Shown piece by piece: positions 33,818 to 42,659 of a DNA stretch of 64,000 nt (the first letter of the stretch is position 1; each line of letters opens with the position of its first letter). Below the pieces are notes generated by a model. The model ran no database searches and was not told the origin of the DNA. It saw only the letters and a list, made by a program, of their open reading frames with translations. The stretch is taken from positions 1-64,000 of the forward strand of contig VSIX01000033.1 of the NCBI GenBank assembly GCA_008086245.1, given 5' to 3'. The position numbers and the translations under genes are program-made. Source of the stretch: Candidatus Mcinerneyibacterium aminivorans. Its GTDB lineage: Bacteria > Macinerneyibacteriota > Macinerneyibacteria > Macinerneyibacteriales > Macinerneyibacteriaceae.

Positions 33818-34252
33818 CTAATTATCTTTAACTACTAATATTTCATCCCCAGTTTTAACATGCCCTGATATTAAAACATCTGCAAAAACTCCTTCGTTGG
33901 GCATTACACAGGTTCCTACCTGTTTAAATATCTCACATTTATCATGACATTTTTTACCTATCTGAGTAATTTTAACAATAATGTTCCCAATTTTTAATTT
34001 TGTTCCAATTTCAAGTCCAATAAGATGAATTCCCTGGGTTGTTATATTTTCACCAAAATCTCCCGGACCCAAATCGGGTAAATTTTTTCTCATTTTTTTT
34101 ATACTTTCAAAAGCAAGAAGACTTATTTGTCTTTTGCTACCGGCATGTGCATCGTTTTCTAAACCGTGATCTTTTATAAAAAATCCTTCATTAATATTTA
34201 TTTTTTTTTCACCTTTATTGTTACTTATACATACTGCTTTAACTACAGCCAT
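33818..34252 (-). CDS. MOSC-domain protein
   Basis: A 144-aa protein of the MOSC family (molybdenum cofactor sulfurase C-terminal domain). Landmarks are LENDAHAGSKRQISLLA, GDFGENITTQGI and the conserved cysteine in IGKKCHDKC; the extra cysteines (CEIFKQVGTCVM) are common in anaerobe versions. MOSC proteins move sulfur or bind metal cofactors. It precedes hydE by 60 bp, which may suggest a role near metal-cofactor chemistry, though the two may only be neighbours. Confidence 0.87.
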   Translation of the reverse strand: MAVVKAVCISNNKGEKKININEGFFIKDHGLENDAHAGSKRQISLLAFESIKKMRKNLPDLGPGDFGENITTQGIHLIGLEIGTKLKIGNIIVKITQIGKKCHDKCEIFKQVGTCVMPNEGVFADVLISGHVKTGDEILVVKDN

Positions 34253-34275
34253 ATTGACCTCCTATATCTAGAAAC

Positions 34276-34303
34276 ATTCTATATTTTGATAGATAAAAAT
34301 CAA
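34276..34303 (-). promoter_or_regulatory. Promoter of the MOSC gene
   Basis: On the minus strand TTGATT (34303-34298), 16 bp, then TAGAAT (34281-34276), followed by TAGGAGG and the ATG at 34252. Confidence 0.6.
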
Positions 34304-34382
34304 GAAAAGAATTTTTATTTAAAAAAGATTGCAAATTACATATTTTATAATATTATATAAAAAAATAATAAAAGGAGGAATT

Positions 34383-34574
34383 ATGGCTATAGAAAATGTA
34401 TGGATAGAAGAAGGATGTATATCCTGCGGCATGTGCGTGCAGGAATGTCCTGAAGTGTTCAAAATGGATAATGCTCTGGCAGTAGTTAAAGAAGATGTTG
34501 ATTTTAATGAATATGAAGAGAGTATTAAAAGAGCCGCTGATATATGTCCGGCAGGAATTATAAAGTTCTCTTAA
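34383..34574 (+). CDS. Small [4Fe-4S] ferredoxin
   Basis: A 63-aa electron carrier. Cys12, Cys15, Cys18 and a distant Cys55 (DICPAG) are the ligands expected for a single-cluster ferredoxin; Cys22 is an additional conserved cysteine. I start at the ATG at 34383, which has AAAGGAGG 5 nt upstream; frames starting further left have no ribosome site. It is the likely soluble partner for enzymes such as NifJ and Rnf, although any ferredoxin elsewhere could serve. Confidence 0.9.
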   Translation: MAIENVWIEEGCISCGMCVQECPEVFKMDNALAVVKEDVDFNEYEESIKRAADICPAGIIKFS

Positions 34575-34582
34575 AAGACTAA

Positions 34583-35146
34583 TTAATTATTATTTGTAGA
34601 ATTCTTTTTATTTGGTTTTTTAACCTGTTTTACACGGTTTAGGAACATTTTTTCAGCTTTATCAATTTGGGATCTGGACATTATATTTTTTAATTCATTT
34701 AGCATTAATTCGGCTTTTTTAACTTTATTTCTTTCTGCTAATTTATAGAAATAATAGGCTTTTATTAAATCTCTATCTGTTCCAAGCCCAAGATAATACA
34801 TAGCTGCAAGCATATACTGTGCCCTGGCCTGATTTTGATTCGAAGCTTTAGTAAACCATATAATAGCCTTCTTTAGATCTTTTTCTACACCATTACCAAA
34901 TCTATACATAGCTCCTACATAATACTGTGCAAGGGGGAATCCCTGATTTGCTCCTTTCATAAACCACTCAAATGCCGTCTCTGGATTTTTTTCAACATTC
35001 TTACCCTGATAGTAATAGATTCCCAGCCGGGTTTGAGCAACAGGATTGCCCTCCTCCGCTTTTTGCCTGATAAAATCAAAATCCTGTGAATTTAAACTAA
35101 ATATCATGACAATACAGATTAACAGTAAAACAAAAGACCTTTTCAT
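34583..35146 (-). CDS. Exported Sel1-repeat protein
   Basis: A 187-aa protein with an N-terminal signal peptide (MKRSFVLLLICIVMIFS) and then three to four Sel1/TPR-like repeats of about 36 residues: GNPVAQTRLGIYYYQGKNV, GFPLAQYYVGAMYRFGNGV and ARAQYMLAAMYYLGLG. The tail is Lys/Asn rich. Presumed periplasmic and protein-binding; partner unknown. The ribosome site is a run of eight G residues directly before AAAATG. The stop faces the ferredoxin gene 8 bp away. Confidence 0.88.
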   Translation of the reverse strand: MKRSFVLLLICIVMIFSLNSQDFDFIRQKAEEGNPVAQTRLGIYYYQGKNVEKNPETAFEWFMKGANQGFPLAQYYVGAMYRFGNGVEKDLKKAIIWFTKASNQNQARAQYMLAAMYYLGLGTDRDLIKAYYFYKLAERNKVKKAELMLNELKNIMSRSQIDKAEKMFLNRVKQVKKPNKKNSTNNN

Positions 35147-35175
35147 TTTCCCCCCCCATCAGCTTTATTATATTA

Positions 35176-35203
35176 ATTATATTAAAGGTGATAAATTTAT
35201 CAA
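35176..35203 (-). promoter_or_regulatory. Promoter of the Sel1 gene with palindrome on the -35
   Basis: On the minus strand TTGATA (35203-35198), 16 bp, TATAAT (35181-35176). The 14-bp perfect palindrome TGATAAATTTATCA (35189-35202) overlaps the -35 and may be a regulator site. Nothing else is visible in 35204-35405. Confidence 0.6.
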
Positions 35204-35405
35204 TTTTAATCACTTTTTTTATAAAAATATATAATTTATTGATTACTACAATTCAATTTAACGAATAAAGAATTTAGAATAAACTGAAGAAATCATGATC
35301 CCAGATACTTTAATTTGTTTCTCATTTTGAAAAATTTCATAGATAAAATATAACAAATTGATTATAATAAAAGAAATGTCAGAATCACGAAAATTGAGAT
35401 ATATG

Positions 35406-35915
35406 TTATAATTTATAGTTGTTCTTTATATAATTTTTAATTTTAGATTTATATAAATGTCCGTAAAAATATCCACCTGCAGTCCAAATTATAAGATTTA
35501 ATATTGAAACACCAAAATTAAATAAAACTTCTGCATTTAGATCCCATTCAATAATTATAAAGGTTATCCCGATAGGTAGCCCCCAGCTAAAAACCCCTAC
35601 AATATAAATATAATTTCTGTATATTTTTTTCATTTCCTTTTTTCTTAAAAGATTCCTAAACTTTGCCCAGAAGTTATATTCATACTTTCCTTCAAAAATA
35701 CCGAGTAGTAAATAGGCAAATATATTTATTAAATATCTAAAGAAAAAATGGTTTAATTCATAAGAGATATTATCAAATACAGTAAAAATGAAATAAAATA
35801 TAACTGGAATAATAATTCCGAGAATCAGAAAGAATTTTAATATCCTTTCCTTTAAGATAAATTCCTTTTGAGTTTTATTTTCAACCGTTTTAAGAATTTT
35901 TTCAATATCTCCCAT
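35406..35915 (-). CDS. Unknown membrane protein
   Basis: A 169-aa protein with a charged N-terminus (about 25 residues) and four predicted helices, with a Lys/Arg-rich loop (RNLLRKKEMKKIYR) between the second and third and a basic C-terminus. I do not recognise the family. Its monocistronic position and a promoter-like sequence upstream support a real gene. Confidence 0.65.
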   Translation of the reverse strand: MGDIEKILKTVENKTQKEFILKERILKFFLILGIIIPVIFYFIFTVFDNISYELNHFFFRYLINIFAYLLLGIFEGKYEYNFWAKFRNLLRKKEMKKIYRNYIYIVGVFSWGLPIGITFIIIEWDLNAEVLFNFGVSILNLIIWTAGGYFYGHLYKSKIKNYIKNNYKL

Positions 35916-35931
35916 ATATACCTCTATTTAT

Positions 35932-35960
35932 AACTTAAATGATATAAAAACTTCTGTCAA
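35932..35960 (-). promoter_or_regulatory. Putative promoter of the 35406 membrane gene
   Basis: On the minus strand TTGACA (35960-35955), 17 bp, then TAAGTT (35937-35932). The -35 is perfect and the -10 weak. Confidence 0.45.
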
Positions 35961-36015
35961 CCTATTGATTTTTAGGTAATTTTCTTAACTCCATTATATT
36001 AATAAATTTTAAGAT

Positions 36016-36045
36016 ACAAACCCGGGTAATATTACCCGGGTTTGT
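36016..36045 (-). terminator. 30-bp perfect palindrome behind cysteine synthase
   Basis: The 15-base arm ACAAACCCGGGTAAT (36016-36030) is followed directly by its complement. It lies 5 bp after the cysteine synthase stop. The first bases of the second arm's end and TATCTT after it give a partial T tract, so it most likely terminates this gene. Confidence 0.65.
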
Positions 36046-36050
36046 AAAAC

Positions 36051-36980
36051 TTAAATAGATGCCCTTTTTCCCGAATTACTTTTGTTCTGATATAAATTAG
36101 TTGATAAATATTTTTCTCCTCCATCTGGAAATATTGTTGCGACATTTCCCCTATCAATTTCCTTAATTAACTTTTTTACTCCTAAAAAGGAAGCCCCGCT
36201 GCTCATTCCAGCAAATATACCTTCAGTTTTTGATAAATCCCTTGCATTCTTATATGACTTTTCGGTATTAACATTAATAAATATATCAATAATTTTATCA
36301 TTATAAATGTCAGGAATAATTGATTCCTCCAAATTTTTTAACCCCTGAATACCATGCTCCTTTTCCGGCAAAACACCTATTATTTTAATATTTTTATTTT
36401 TTTCTTTTAAATATTTTCCAACTCCCCGTATAGTACCAGAGGTTCCTATTCCAGCAATAAAGTAATCAATATTACCATTTAACTGTTTCCATAATTCAGG
36501 ACCTGTTGAATAATAATGAGTAAGATAATTATATTTATTTGAAAATTGGTTTGGGTTATAAAATCTTTCAGGATGTTTTTCCACTAACTTATTTACCAAT
36601 CTGATTGCCCCATCAGTTTTTTCTTTTTTAGAGGTTAATATTATACTTGCTCCATACGATCTTAATATTTTTCTTCGTTCTTCAGACACAGATTTGCTCA
36701 TAACTGCTGTAAAATTATAACCCTTTATTTTTGAGACAAGAGCAAGACCAATAGCAGTGTTTCCCGAAGAAGCTTCAATTATAGTTTTTTTTCTGTTTAA
36801 TTTTTTTTCTTGTTCTGCCTTTTCAATCATTTTCGCTGCAATTCTATCTTTTATACTTCCACCGGGATTAAAGCTTTCTAATTTTGCATAAACATTTATA
36901 TTTTTATTTTTATTTTTTTTAATATTATTAATTTTAACAACTGGAGTGTTTCCAATTAAATTTAAAACACTATTATTCAT
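36051..36980 (-). CDS. Cysteine synthase (CysK/CysM family)
   Basis: A 309-aa PLP enzyme that makes cysteine from O-acetylserine (or a related substrate) and sulfide. PLP is bound by Lys44 in NPGGSIKDR. The phosphate loop GIGTSGTIRGVG, the substrate loop ASSGNTAIGLA and the C-terminal IFPDGGEKYLST are all present. The asparagine loop reads EASSGNT rather than the PTSGNT of CysK, so CysM or a variant is possible. Single gene with a strong terminator; no cysE nearby. Confidence 0.9.
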   Translation of the reverse strand: MNNSVLNLIGNTPVVKINNIKKNKNKNINVYAKLESFNPGGSIKDRIAAKMIEKAEQEKKLNRKKTIIEASSGNTAIGLALVSKIKGYNFTAVMSKSVSEERRKILRSYGASIILTSKKEKTDGAIRLVNKLVEKHPERFYNPNQFSNKYNYLTHYYSTGPELWKQLNGNIDYFIAGIGTSGTIRGVGKYLKEKNKNIKIIGVLPEKEHGIQGLKNLEESIIPDIYNDKIIDIFINVNTEKSYKNARDLSKTEGIFAGMSSGASFLGVKKLIKEIDRGNVATIFPDGGEKYLSTNLYQNKSNSGKRASI

Positions 36981-37214
36981 AGTAATCCTCCCTGTTTTTC
37001 TTGTTTTTATACTTTCGCTTATTCATACCATTTTAAATAAGAGGATTAATTAACAGACAAAGTTGCCAAAAGAAGAAAAAATTGAAGAATCTACATTGAA
37101 TACTGATAAATATATATTGAAATAAACAAACAAATTTGATTTCTTTTTAAATCTTAACACAAAATTCCTCTCTTTATAAAATAAAGTAGCAAAAAGAAAT
37201 TTTGTTCCGTTATT

Positions 37215-38684
37215 TTATTTATTTTCTTTTGTAATTGCTTTATTAACGGCATTTTTCCAGTTTTTGTATAACTGGTTTATTTTTTTTACATTCATTTTAT
37301 TACTAAAAACTCTATCAATTTTATAAAGTTTTTCTAAATTTTCTAAATCGATAATATCAGAGCCCACGGCACTCATAAAAGCAGCTCCCAATGAGGTAGT
37401 TTCTGTTATCACAGGTCGTATAATTTTTTGATTTAAAATATCGGATTGAAACTGCATTAAAAAATTATTCTCACTCGCACCACCATCAACCTTCATTTTG
37501 CTTATTTCTCCACCATCTTTTTCAAATACATGATAAATATCTTTAACCTGATATGCTATAGCTTCAAGTGCAGCTCTTACAATGTGCTCTTTTTTAATTT
37601 TGGAAGTCAATCCTGTAATCAATCCCCGGGCATTCATGTCCCAGTATGGAGCTCCAAGCCCGGAGAATGCTGGGACAATATAAACACCGGAATTTTCATC
37701 TATTTTTTTTGCTATCTTTTCTGTTTGAGCTGGATTTTTAATAATTCCAAGATTATCCCTCAGCCACTTTATCAAAGAACCACCAGTAAAAACACTTCCC
37801 TCTAAACAGTAATCAACTGTGTTATCCACAGAATATCCCACAGTTGTAAGTAAACCATTATTGCTATATTTAATTTTATCAGTATTCATAAGCATAAAGC
37901 ATCCTGTACCATAAGTATTTTTAAGATCTCCTTTTCTAAAACATAGCTGCCCAAAAAAAGATGCCTGCTGATCCCCCAGCACACCCATAATTGGAGAATT
38001 AATATTCAATATTTCCTTTTTTACATTTCCGAAAAAGGAATTTGAGCTTTTTACTTCCGGTAGAATGTTTTCAGGAATATCAAAAAGATCTAAAAGTTCC
38101 TTATCCCACTTTAATTTTTTAATATTATAAAGCATTGTTCTTGATGCATTAGTAATATCTGTATAGTGATTTCCCGTTAAATTATAAATCAACCAGCTAT
38201 CAACAGTCCCAAAAAGTAATTCATTTTTTTCTGCCTTTTTTCGCAAACCCTCTATATTTTCAAACAGCCAGATTAATTTTGTACTGCTAAAATAAGGATC
38301 CAAATACAATCCGGTTTTTCTGTGAATTTTTTCTCTATATTTTTTAAATCTTTCACAAATTTCACTGCTTCTTCGGCACTGCCAGACGATGGCATTGTAA
38401 AGGGGTTTACCTGTGTTTTTATCCCATACAATTGTAGTTTCTCTCTGATTTGTTATACCTACCGAAATAATATCTTTTGATGAAAGATTATTTCTTTTTA
38501 TAATTTTATCAGCTGTTTTAAATTGACTTTTTAAAATATCATCCGGATCCTGTTCTACCCAGCCGGGATGGGGGGTATAAACATTATATTCAATGCTACA
38601 CTTATCAATAAGTTCACCCTTTTCTGAATAAAGGATTGATCGCGAACTCGAAGTACCCTGATCCATTGCTAATATATATTTCAA
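37215..38684 (-). CDS. glpK: Glycerol kinase
   Basis: A 489-aa FGGY-family kinase that phosphorylates glycerol to glycerol-3-phosphate. Family landmarks: MDQGTSSSRSILY (7-19), GITNQRETTIVWDK, the glycerol-site SRTMLYNI, GDQQASFFGQLCF and DGGASENNFLMQFQSD. The length is typical. The start is a TTG at 38684 with GGAGG upstream. It stands alone, without glpF or glpD, so glycerol or glycerol phosphate use must rely on genes elsewhere. Confidence 0.95.
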   Translation of the reverse strand: MKYILAMDQGTSSSRSILYSEKGELIDKCSIEYNVYTPHPGWVEQDPDDILKSQFKTADKIIKRNNLSSKDIISVGITNQRETTIVWDKNTGKPLYNAIVWQCRRSSEICERFKKYREKIHRKTGLYLDPYFSSTKLIWLFENIEGLRKKAEKNELLFGTVDSWLIYNLTGNHYTDITNASRTMLYNIKKLKWDKELLDLFDIPENILPEVKSSNSFFGNVKKEILNINSPIMGVLGDQQASFFGQLCFRKGDLKNTYGTGCFMLMNTDKIKYSNNGLLTTVGYSVDNTVDYCLEGSVFTGGSLIKWLRDNLGIIKNPAQTEKIAKKIDENSGVYIVPAFSGLGAPYWDMNARGLITGLTSKIKKEHIVRAALEAIAYQVKDIYHVFEKDGGEISKMKVDGGASENNFLMQFQSDILNQKIIRPVITETTSLGAAFMSAVGSDIIDLENLEKLYKIDRVFSNKMNVKKINQLYKNWKNAVNKAITKENK

Positions 38685-38777
38685 AATTACCTCCTATTTT
38701 ATATTATTTTCAATATATTATAATATTTAATTATCATCTTTAAAGATAAATCTGAAAATATATTTTAGAAAAAAAGG

Positions 38778-38810
38778 AAGATAGAGAAATATTTAGAATT
38801 TCTCTATCTT
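38778..38810 (-). terminator. Rho-independent terminator of the FadL-like gene
   Basis: A 13-bp perfect stem (AAGATAGAGAAAT at 38778-38790 and its complement at 38798-38810) with a 7-nt loop. On the minus strand it begins 11 nt after the porin stop codon and is followed by CCTTTTTTTC. Confidence 0.85.
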
Positions 38811-38821
38811 AGAATAAATAT

Positions 38822-40081
38822 TTAGAAAGAATATCCTAATTCTACTTCCCATTGATGCATTTCTAACTCAATTTCTTGTTGTTCGGGTGCTTCCATTGGG
38901 TTATATCCCTTTATTTTATTTGATAATCCATGCATTATTGACAAAGATAACAAATTATTATTTTTAATTTTTTTGGTTACTCCTATAGTTAAATGATTCT
39001 CAATTACAGCAGGAGCTAAAATATTTAACATAACGTCCTTTTCATCAATTGGGCTTTTACCATAAGAATAGCCAGCCTGTAATGAATAATCTTTATTAAG
39101 TTTAATATCAACCCCTGTTTTATAAATATTCATGTCTTCCCATCCAAATCCGGGACCATTATCATCTCCAAGTAAAATTCCAGACCCAAAATCTAATGGA
39201 TTAAATTCATTAGCTATTGGGTTAATATTGCTGTAAAATATTCTTTGATATGTAATATTCAATGTAATTTTATCAGTTAAAGATGATGCTACACCTAAAT
39301 TCAATTGAGAAGGAATATCGAAATCTCCCTGTTCAGCAAATAATCCTTTATACTTATCAAGCTCACTCATCATTATACGAGTTTGATATGATAAACCTAA
39401 ATTAAAATATTTATTAAATTTCCCATAATATCCAATTTTTGCTCCGTACCCGAATGAATTATCATAATCATTATTTGTTAAATCTTCGGAACTTGCTGAA
39501 AAAGCAGTAAATGCCTGAAGACCTTCTGCTTTAAAACGCTGATAAGCTAATACTGCTGATACCCCAAAACTATGATTCTTTGAGACTTTTTTAGCAAAAG
39601 TTATATCTGTAAACAATTGTGATAAATCAACTCCTGTTGGTTTTTCACCATTAAAAACAGCAGTATCATAATGGGTATTCATCCCTCCATTACCATAAAT
39701 ATTGATTGACATATCAAATAATTTCTTTACAGAAAACTTAGTTCCAACTTTGGGCATAATAAAATAATTTTTTTCACTTTCTACTTTTTGTGGTATTAAT
39801 GGAAAAGTTCCTGGCGCACCGGATGGATTTCCAGTTACCTTATAATATCTAAAAGGCATGAAAACACCCAAACCAAAACTGTAGTTACTGCTCAAATCAG
39901 TAATTAATGCTGGATTTGAAACTCCTGAAAATGAATCTATAGGTAAAGCCACTTCTGCACCTGCTAATCCCTTACCTTTAGTAGTATAACCATGTGTAAA
40001 ATATCCATTTGTAGCTTGTGTAATGGAAACTATTAAAAAAATAGTACCTAAAACTAAAAACAACTTCTTTTTGCCTAACAT
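38822..40081 (-). CDS. OmpP1/FadL-family outer-membrane beta-barrel protein
   Basis: A 419-aa outer-membrane protein. A signal peptide (LFLVLGTIFLIVSITQA) is followed by NGYFTHGYTTKGKGLAGAEVA and GVSNPALI, the N-terminal signature of FadL/OmpP1 transporters. Alternating beta strands run to a C-terminal aromatic (ELGYSF), the usual signal for barrel insertion. FadL proteins import hydrophobic compounds. Start: ATG at 40081 with GGAGG 7 nt upstream; the TTG before it is not needed. Good evidence for a diderm envelope. Confidence 0.9.
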   Translation of the reverse strand: MLGKKKLFLVLGTIFLIVSITQATNGYFTHGYTTKGKGLAGAEVALPIDSFSGVSNPALITDLSSNYSFGLGVFMPFRYYKVTGNPSGAPGTFPLIPQKVESEKNYFIMPKVGTKFSVKKLFDMSINIYGNGGMNTHYDTAVFNGEKPTGVDLSQLFTDITFAKKVSKNHSFGVSAVLAYQRFKAEGLQAFTAFSASSEDLTNNDYDNSFGYGAKIGYYGKFNKYFNLGLSYQTRIMMSELDKYKGLFAEQGDFDIPSQLNLGVASSLTDKITLNITYQRIFYSNINPIANEFNPLDFGSGILLGDDNGPGFGWEDMNIYKTGVDIKLNKDYSLQAGYSYGKSPIDEKDVMLNILAPAVIENHLTIGVTKKIKNNNLLSLSIMHGLSNKIKGYNPMEAPEQQEIELEMHQWEVELGYSF

Positions 40082-40119
40082 CAATTTACCTCCTATATTT
40101 TTTACCCTAGCATATTGTT

Positions 40120-40147
40120 ATTATAGAGATAAAATAATTAAAATCAA
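40120..40147 (-). promoter_or_regulatory. Promoter of the FadL-like gene
   Basis: On the minus strand TTGATT (40147-40142), 16 bp, TATAAT (40125-40120); ATG 39 nt on. Confidence 0.7.
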
Positions 40148-40204
40148 ATATTTTTTTATTTTTTATATAAAATAATGAAGTATTTCTGGTTTAATTAATA
40201 ATAT

Positions 40205-40993
40205 TTATGATAAATTATCAATTTTATTATATTTTTCATATTTTTCATTATTAAATGCAGCAATAGAATCCATGAAATTTATCTTGAAAGAAGCAGGTCC
40301 AATACTTTTTTCTGCAGATATTTCTCCAGCAATACCATAAGAAACAACAGCTTTTATAGTTGAATCAAAGTAATCATCTGAAACACCAGCGAAAACTCCG
40401 ATAGTACTTGTTAACATACAACCAGTTCCTACTACCTTTCCAAGTAATTTGGAACCATTTTTTATTTTATAAATCTGGAAACCATTAGTTACAATATCTT
40501 CTTTTCCAGATACAACAACAATTGAACTGCTATTTTGAGCTAATGCTTTAGAATTTTTAATAATTTCATTATATTTCCCTACAGATTCTACACCTTTTAC
40601 CTGTCCTTTTTTTCCTGCAAGTACAGTTATTTCACCTTTATTTCCTGAAATAACTGCTATATCAAGCTCATTTAATAAATTAACAGCCATTTCGGTTCTA
40701 TAGGAGGTCGCCCCTACGCCAACGGGGTCAAGAATCACCGGTATATCTAATTCATTAGCTTTTTTACCTGCTTTTAACATTGCTTCCATTTGTTTTTTAT
40801 CCAAAGTTCCGATATTTAATACCAGAGAGGAAGCCAATTCAACCATATCATCAACTTCTTCTTTCGAATGAGCCATTACAGGTAATCCTCCCCAGTATAA
40901 AGTTGTATTTGCACAGTCATTGACTGTTACATAGTTAGTTATATGATGAACCAGCGGTTTATCAGTTTTAATTTTATTAAATATATTTTTCAT
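40205..40993 (-). CDS. thiM: Hydroxyethylthiazole kinase
   Basis: A 262-aa salvage enzyme that phosphorylates 4-methyl-5-(2-hydroxyethyl)thiazole. It begins PLVHHITNYVTVNDCANTTL and has GGLPVMAHSKEE, LDPVGVGATSYR, VVSGKEDIV and the catalytic-site GTGCMLTSTIG, all characteristic. Last gene of thiD-thiE-thiM; 13 bp after thiE. Confidence 0.95.
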   Translation of the reverse strand: MKNIFNKIKTDKPLVHHITNYVTVNDCANTTLYWGGLPVMAHSKEEVDDMVELASSLVLNIGTLDKKQMEAMLKAGKKANELDIPVILDPVGVGATSYRTEMAVNLLNELDIAVISGNKGEITVLAGKKGQVKGVESVGKYNEIIKNSKALAQNSSSIVVVSGKEDIVTNGFQIYKIKNGSKLLGKVVGTGCMLTSTIGVFAGVSDDYFDSTIKAVVSYGIAGEISAEKSIGPASFKINFMDSIAAFNNEKYEKYNKIDNLS

Positions 40994-41006
40994 TATTATA
41001 CTCCTT

Positions 41007-41651
41007 TTATTTATTATTTTTAATAATTTTATTAAATCTTATAATTTTTTTTCCAATATTTTTAGATTGAGTTATTGCTGAGATAACTGCAACAGAAATA
41101 GCTCCTGCTTCTATTACTTTTTTAACATTTTCCAACTTTATACCACCTATAGCAACAATAGGTAGGTTAATATTATTTTTGATTTCTTCCAATAATTCTA
41201 ATCCTAAAGACTTTCTTTTATCATCAAGTTTTTTCGAACTTGTATCAAATACTGATCCATACCCTATATAATCTGCTCCATCTTTTTCTGCCTTTATTGA
41301 TTGTTGAAGAGAATGAGTAGATTTTCCAATTATTTTCTTATTTCCAAGTAGTTTCCTTGCAACTTTAACCGGCAAATCATTATTACCTAGATGCACACCA
41401 TCTGCATTTAAAGCTAAAGCAATATCGATATCATCATTTACTAAAAATGAAATATTTTTATTGCCTATTATTTTTTTTATCTTTAATCCTAATTTATATT
41501 TTTCTTTTTTTGTCTTATTTTTTTCTCTAAGCTGAATAACATCTATTCCAGCATCTACAGCTTTCCTAACAATATCTTCTGTACTTTCAATAGATAGTAT
41601 TTCTTCGGTTACTAAATACAATTTCCAATTGTTAATTCTTTCATTTTTCAT
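41007..41651 (-). CDS. thiE: Thiamine-phosphate synthase
   Basis: A 214-aa TIM-barrel enzyme that joins HMP-pyrophosphate and thiazole phosphate. Visible blocks are VIQLREKNKTKKE, FLVNDDIDIALALNADGVHLGNND, DYIGYGSVFDTSSK and PIVAIGGIKLENV. The length is standard. It lies between thiD and thiM with 5- and 13-bp gaps. Confidence 0.95.
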   Translation of the reverse strand: MKNERINNWKLYLVTEEILSIESTEDIVRKAVDAGIDVIQLREKNKTKKEKYKLGLKIKKIIGNKNISFLVNDDIDIALALNADGVHLGNNDLPVKVARKLLGNKKIIGKSTHSLQQSIKAEKDGADYIGYGSVFDTSSKKLDDKRKSLGLELLEEIKNNINLPIVAIGGIKLENVKKVIEAGAISVAVISAITQSKNIGKKIIRFNKIIKNNK

Positions 41652-41656
41652 AATTT

Positions 41657-42445
41657 CTATTCCGAAATATGTGTTAAATGGTTTAAAGGATTACGCCCTT
41701 TTCCAATTTTTACACCTTCTTTTATTGATTTAGTAACAAATTCTTTACTTTTTCTAACAGATTCTATTAATGTATTGCCAAGAGCTAAATAAGAAGCTAT
41801 AGCAGATGATAAAGTACAACCAGAGCCATGAGTATCCCTTGTAGGTATATATTCTGATTTAATTCTTAATATCTCATTTCCACTATATAATAAATCAATA
41901 ATATTTCCATTATTTTTACTTACCCCTTTAATCAAAACATTATCTGGACCTAAATTATACAGTTTTTTTATAATCTTATTATAATCAACATCATCATCTA
42001 TCTTATATCCCGCCATCAATTTTGCTTCATATAAATTAGGTGTAATTATTTTAGCAATAGAAGAAAGTTTGTTTATTAAACTTTTTATTGCCTTTTTTTC
42101 CAATAATATATCCCCACCAACAGCTACCATAACAGGATCAACAACAATATTTTTAATATCAGATGCTTTTAACTTTTCATATACTAAATCAATAATATTT
42201 TTATTTGCAAGCATTCCGGTCTTTACAGAATTAATTTTTATATCATTAATTACAGAATCAATTTGTTTTTCAACAAATTCACTGGATAATATTTTAATCC
42301 CCTGTACTCCAGTTGTATTTTGAGCAGTTACAGCAGTAATGACGGTTGCACCATATACATTTAATACTGTCATAGTTTTTAAATCTGCCTGGATTCCAGC
42401 TCCTCCAGAAGAGTCCGACCCTGCAATAGTTAATATTTTTTTCAA
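41657..42445 (-). CDS. thiD: Hydroxymethylpyrimidine (phosphate) kinase
   Basis: A 262-aa ribokinase-fold enzyme that phosphorylates HMP and HMP phosphate. SDSSGGAGIQADLKTM (9-24) and TRDTHGSGCTLSSAIASYLA (near 205-225, with the catalytic Asp/His region) define the family. The start is a TTG at 42445 with GGAGG upstream. I looked for TPP-riboswitch hallmarks in the 214 bp upstream and found none. The three genes form a salvage set rather than a de novo pathway. Confidence 0.95.
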   Translation of the reverse strand: MKKILTIAGSDSSGGAGIQADLKTMTVLNVYGATVITAVTAQNTTGVQGIKILSSEFVEKQIDSVINDIKINSVKTGMLANKNIIDLVYEKLKASDIKNIVVDPVMVAVGGDILLEKKAIKSLINKLSSIAKIITPNLYEAKLMAGYKIDDDVDYNKIIKKLYNLGPDNVLIKGVSKNNGNIIDLLYSGNEILRIKSEYIPTRDTHGSGCTLSSAIASYLALGNTLIESVRKSKEFVTKSIKEGVKIGKGRNPLNHLTHISE

Positions 42446-42610
42446 AATTCCTCCTTTTTTATTATTATAAACAAATCAAAAATTTATTAAAGAAAAAAGA
42501 AAACATAATAGAGTAATATTAAATTATTCTTTCTTGTTTAATAAAATTATAGTTCCAAAAATCACACATGAATAAGTATATTATTATATAATTATTTTCT
42601 TATTTTTCCC

Positions 42611-42638
42611 TTGAACTTTATTTTTAAACTTATATACT
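42611..42638 (+). promoter_or_regulatory. Promoter of the thioredoxin-ccdA pair
   Basis: TTGAAC (42611-42616), 16 bp, TATACT (42633-42638), then GGAGGAG and the ATG at 42660. Confidence 0.65.
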
Positions 42639-42659
42639 GTTTTAAAAAAAGGAGGAGTT

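Noticed and set aside
42446-42659. TPP riboswitch ahead of thiD
   Set aside because: No conserved core segments or matching paired arms could be found by eye.
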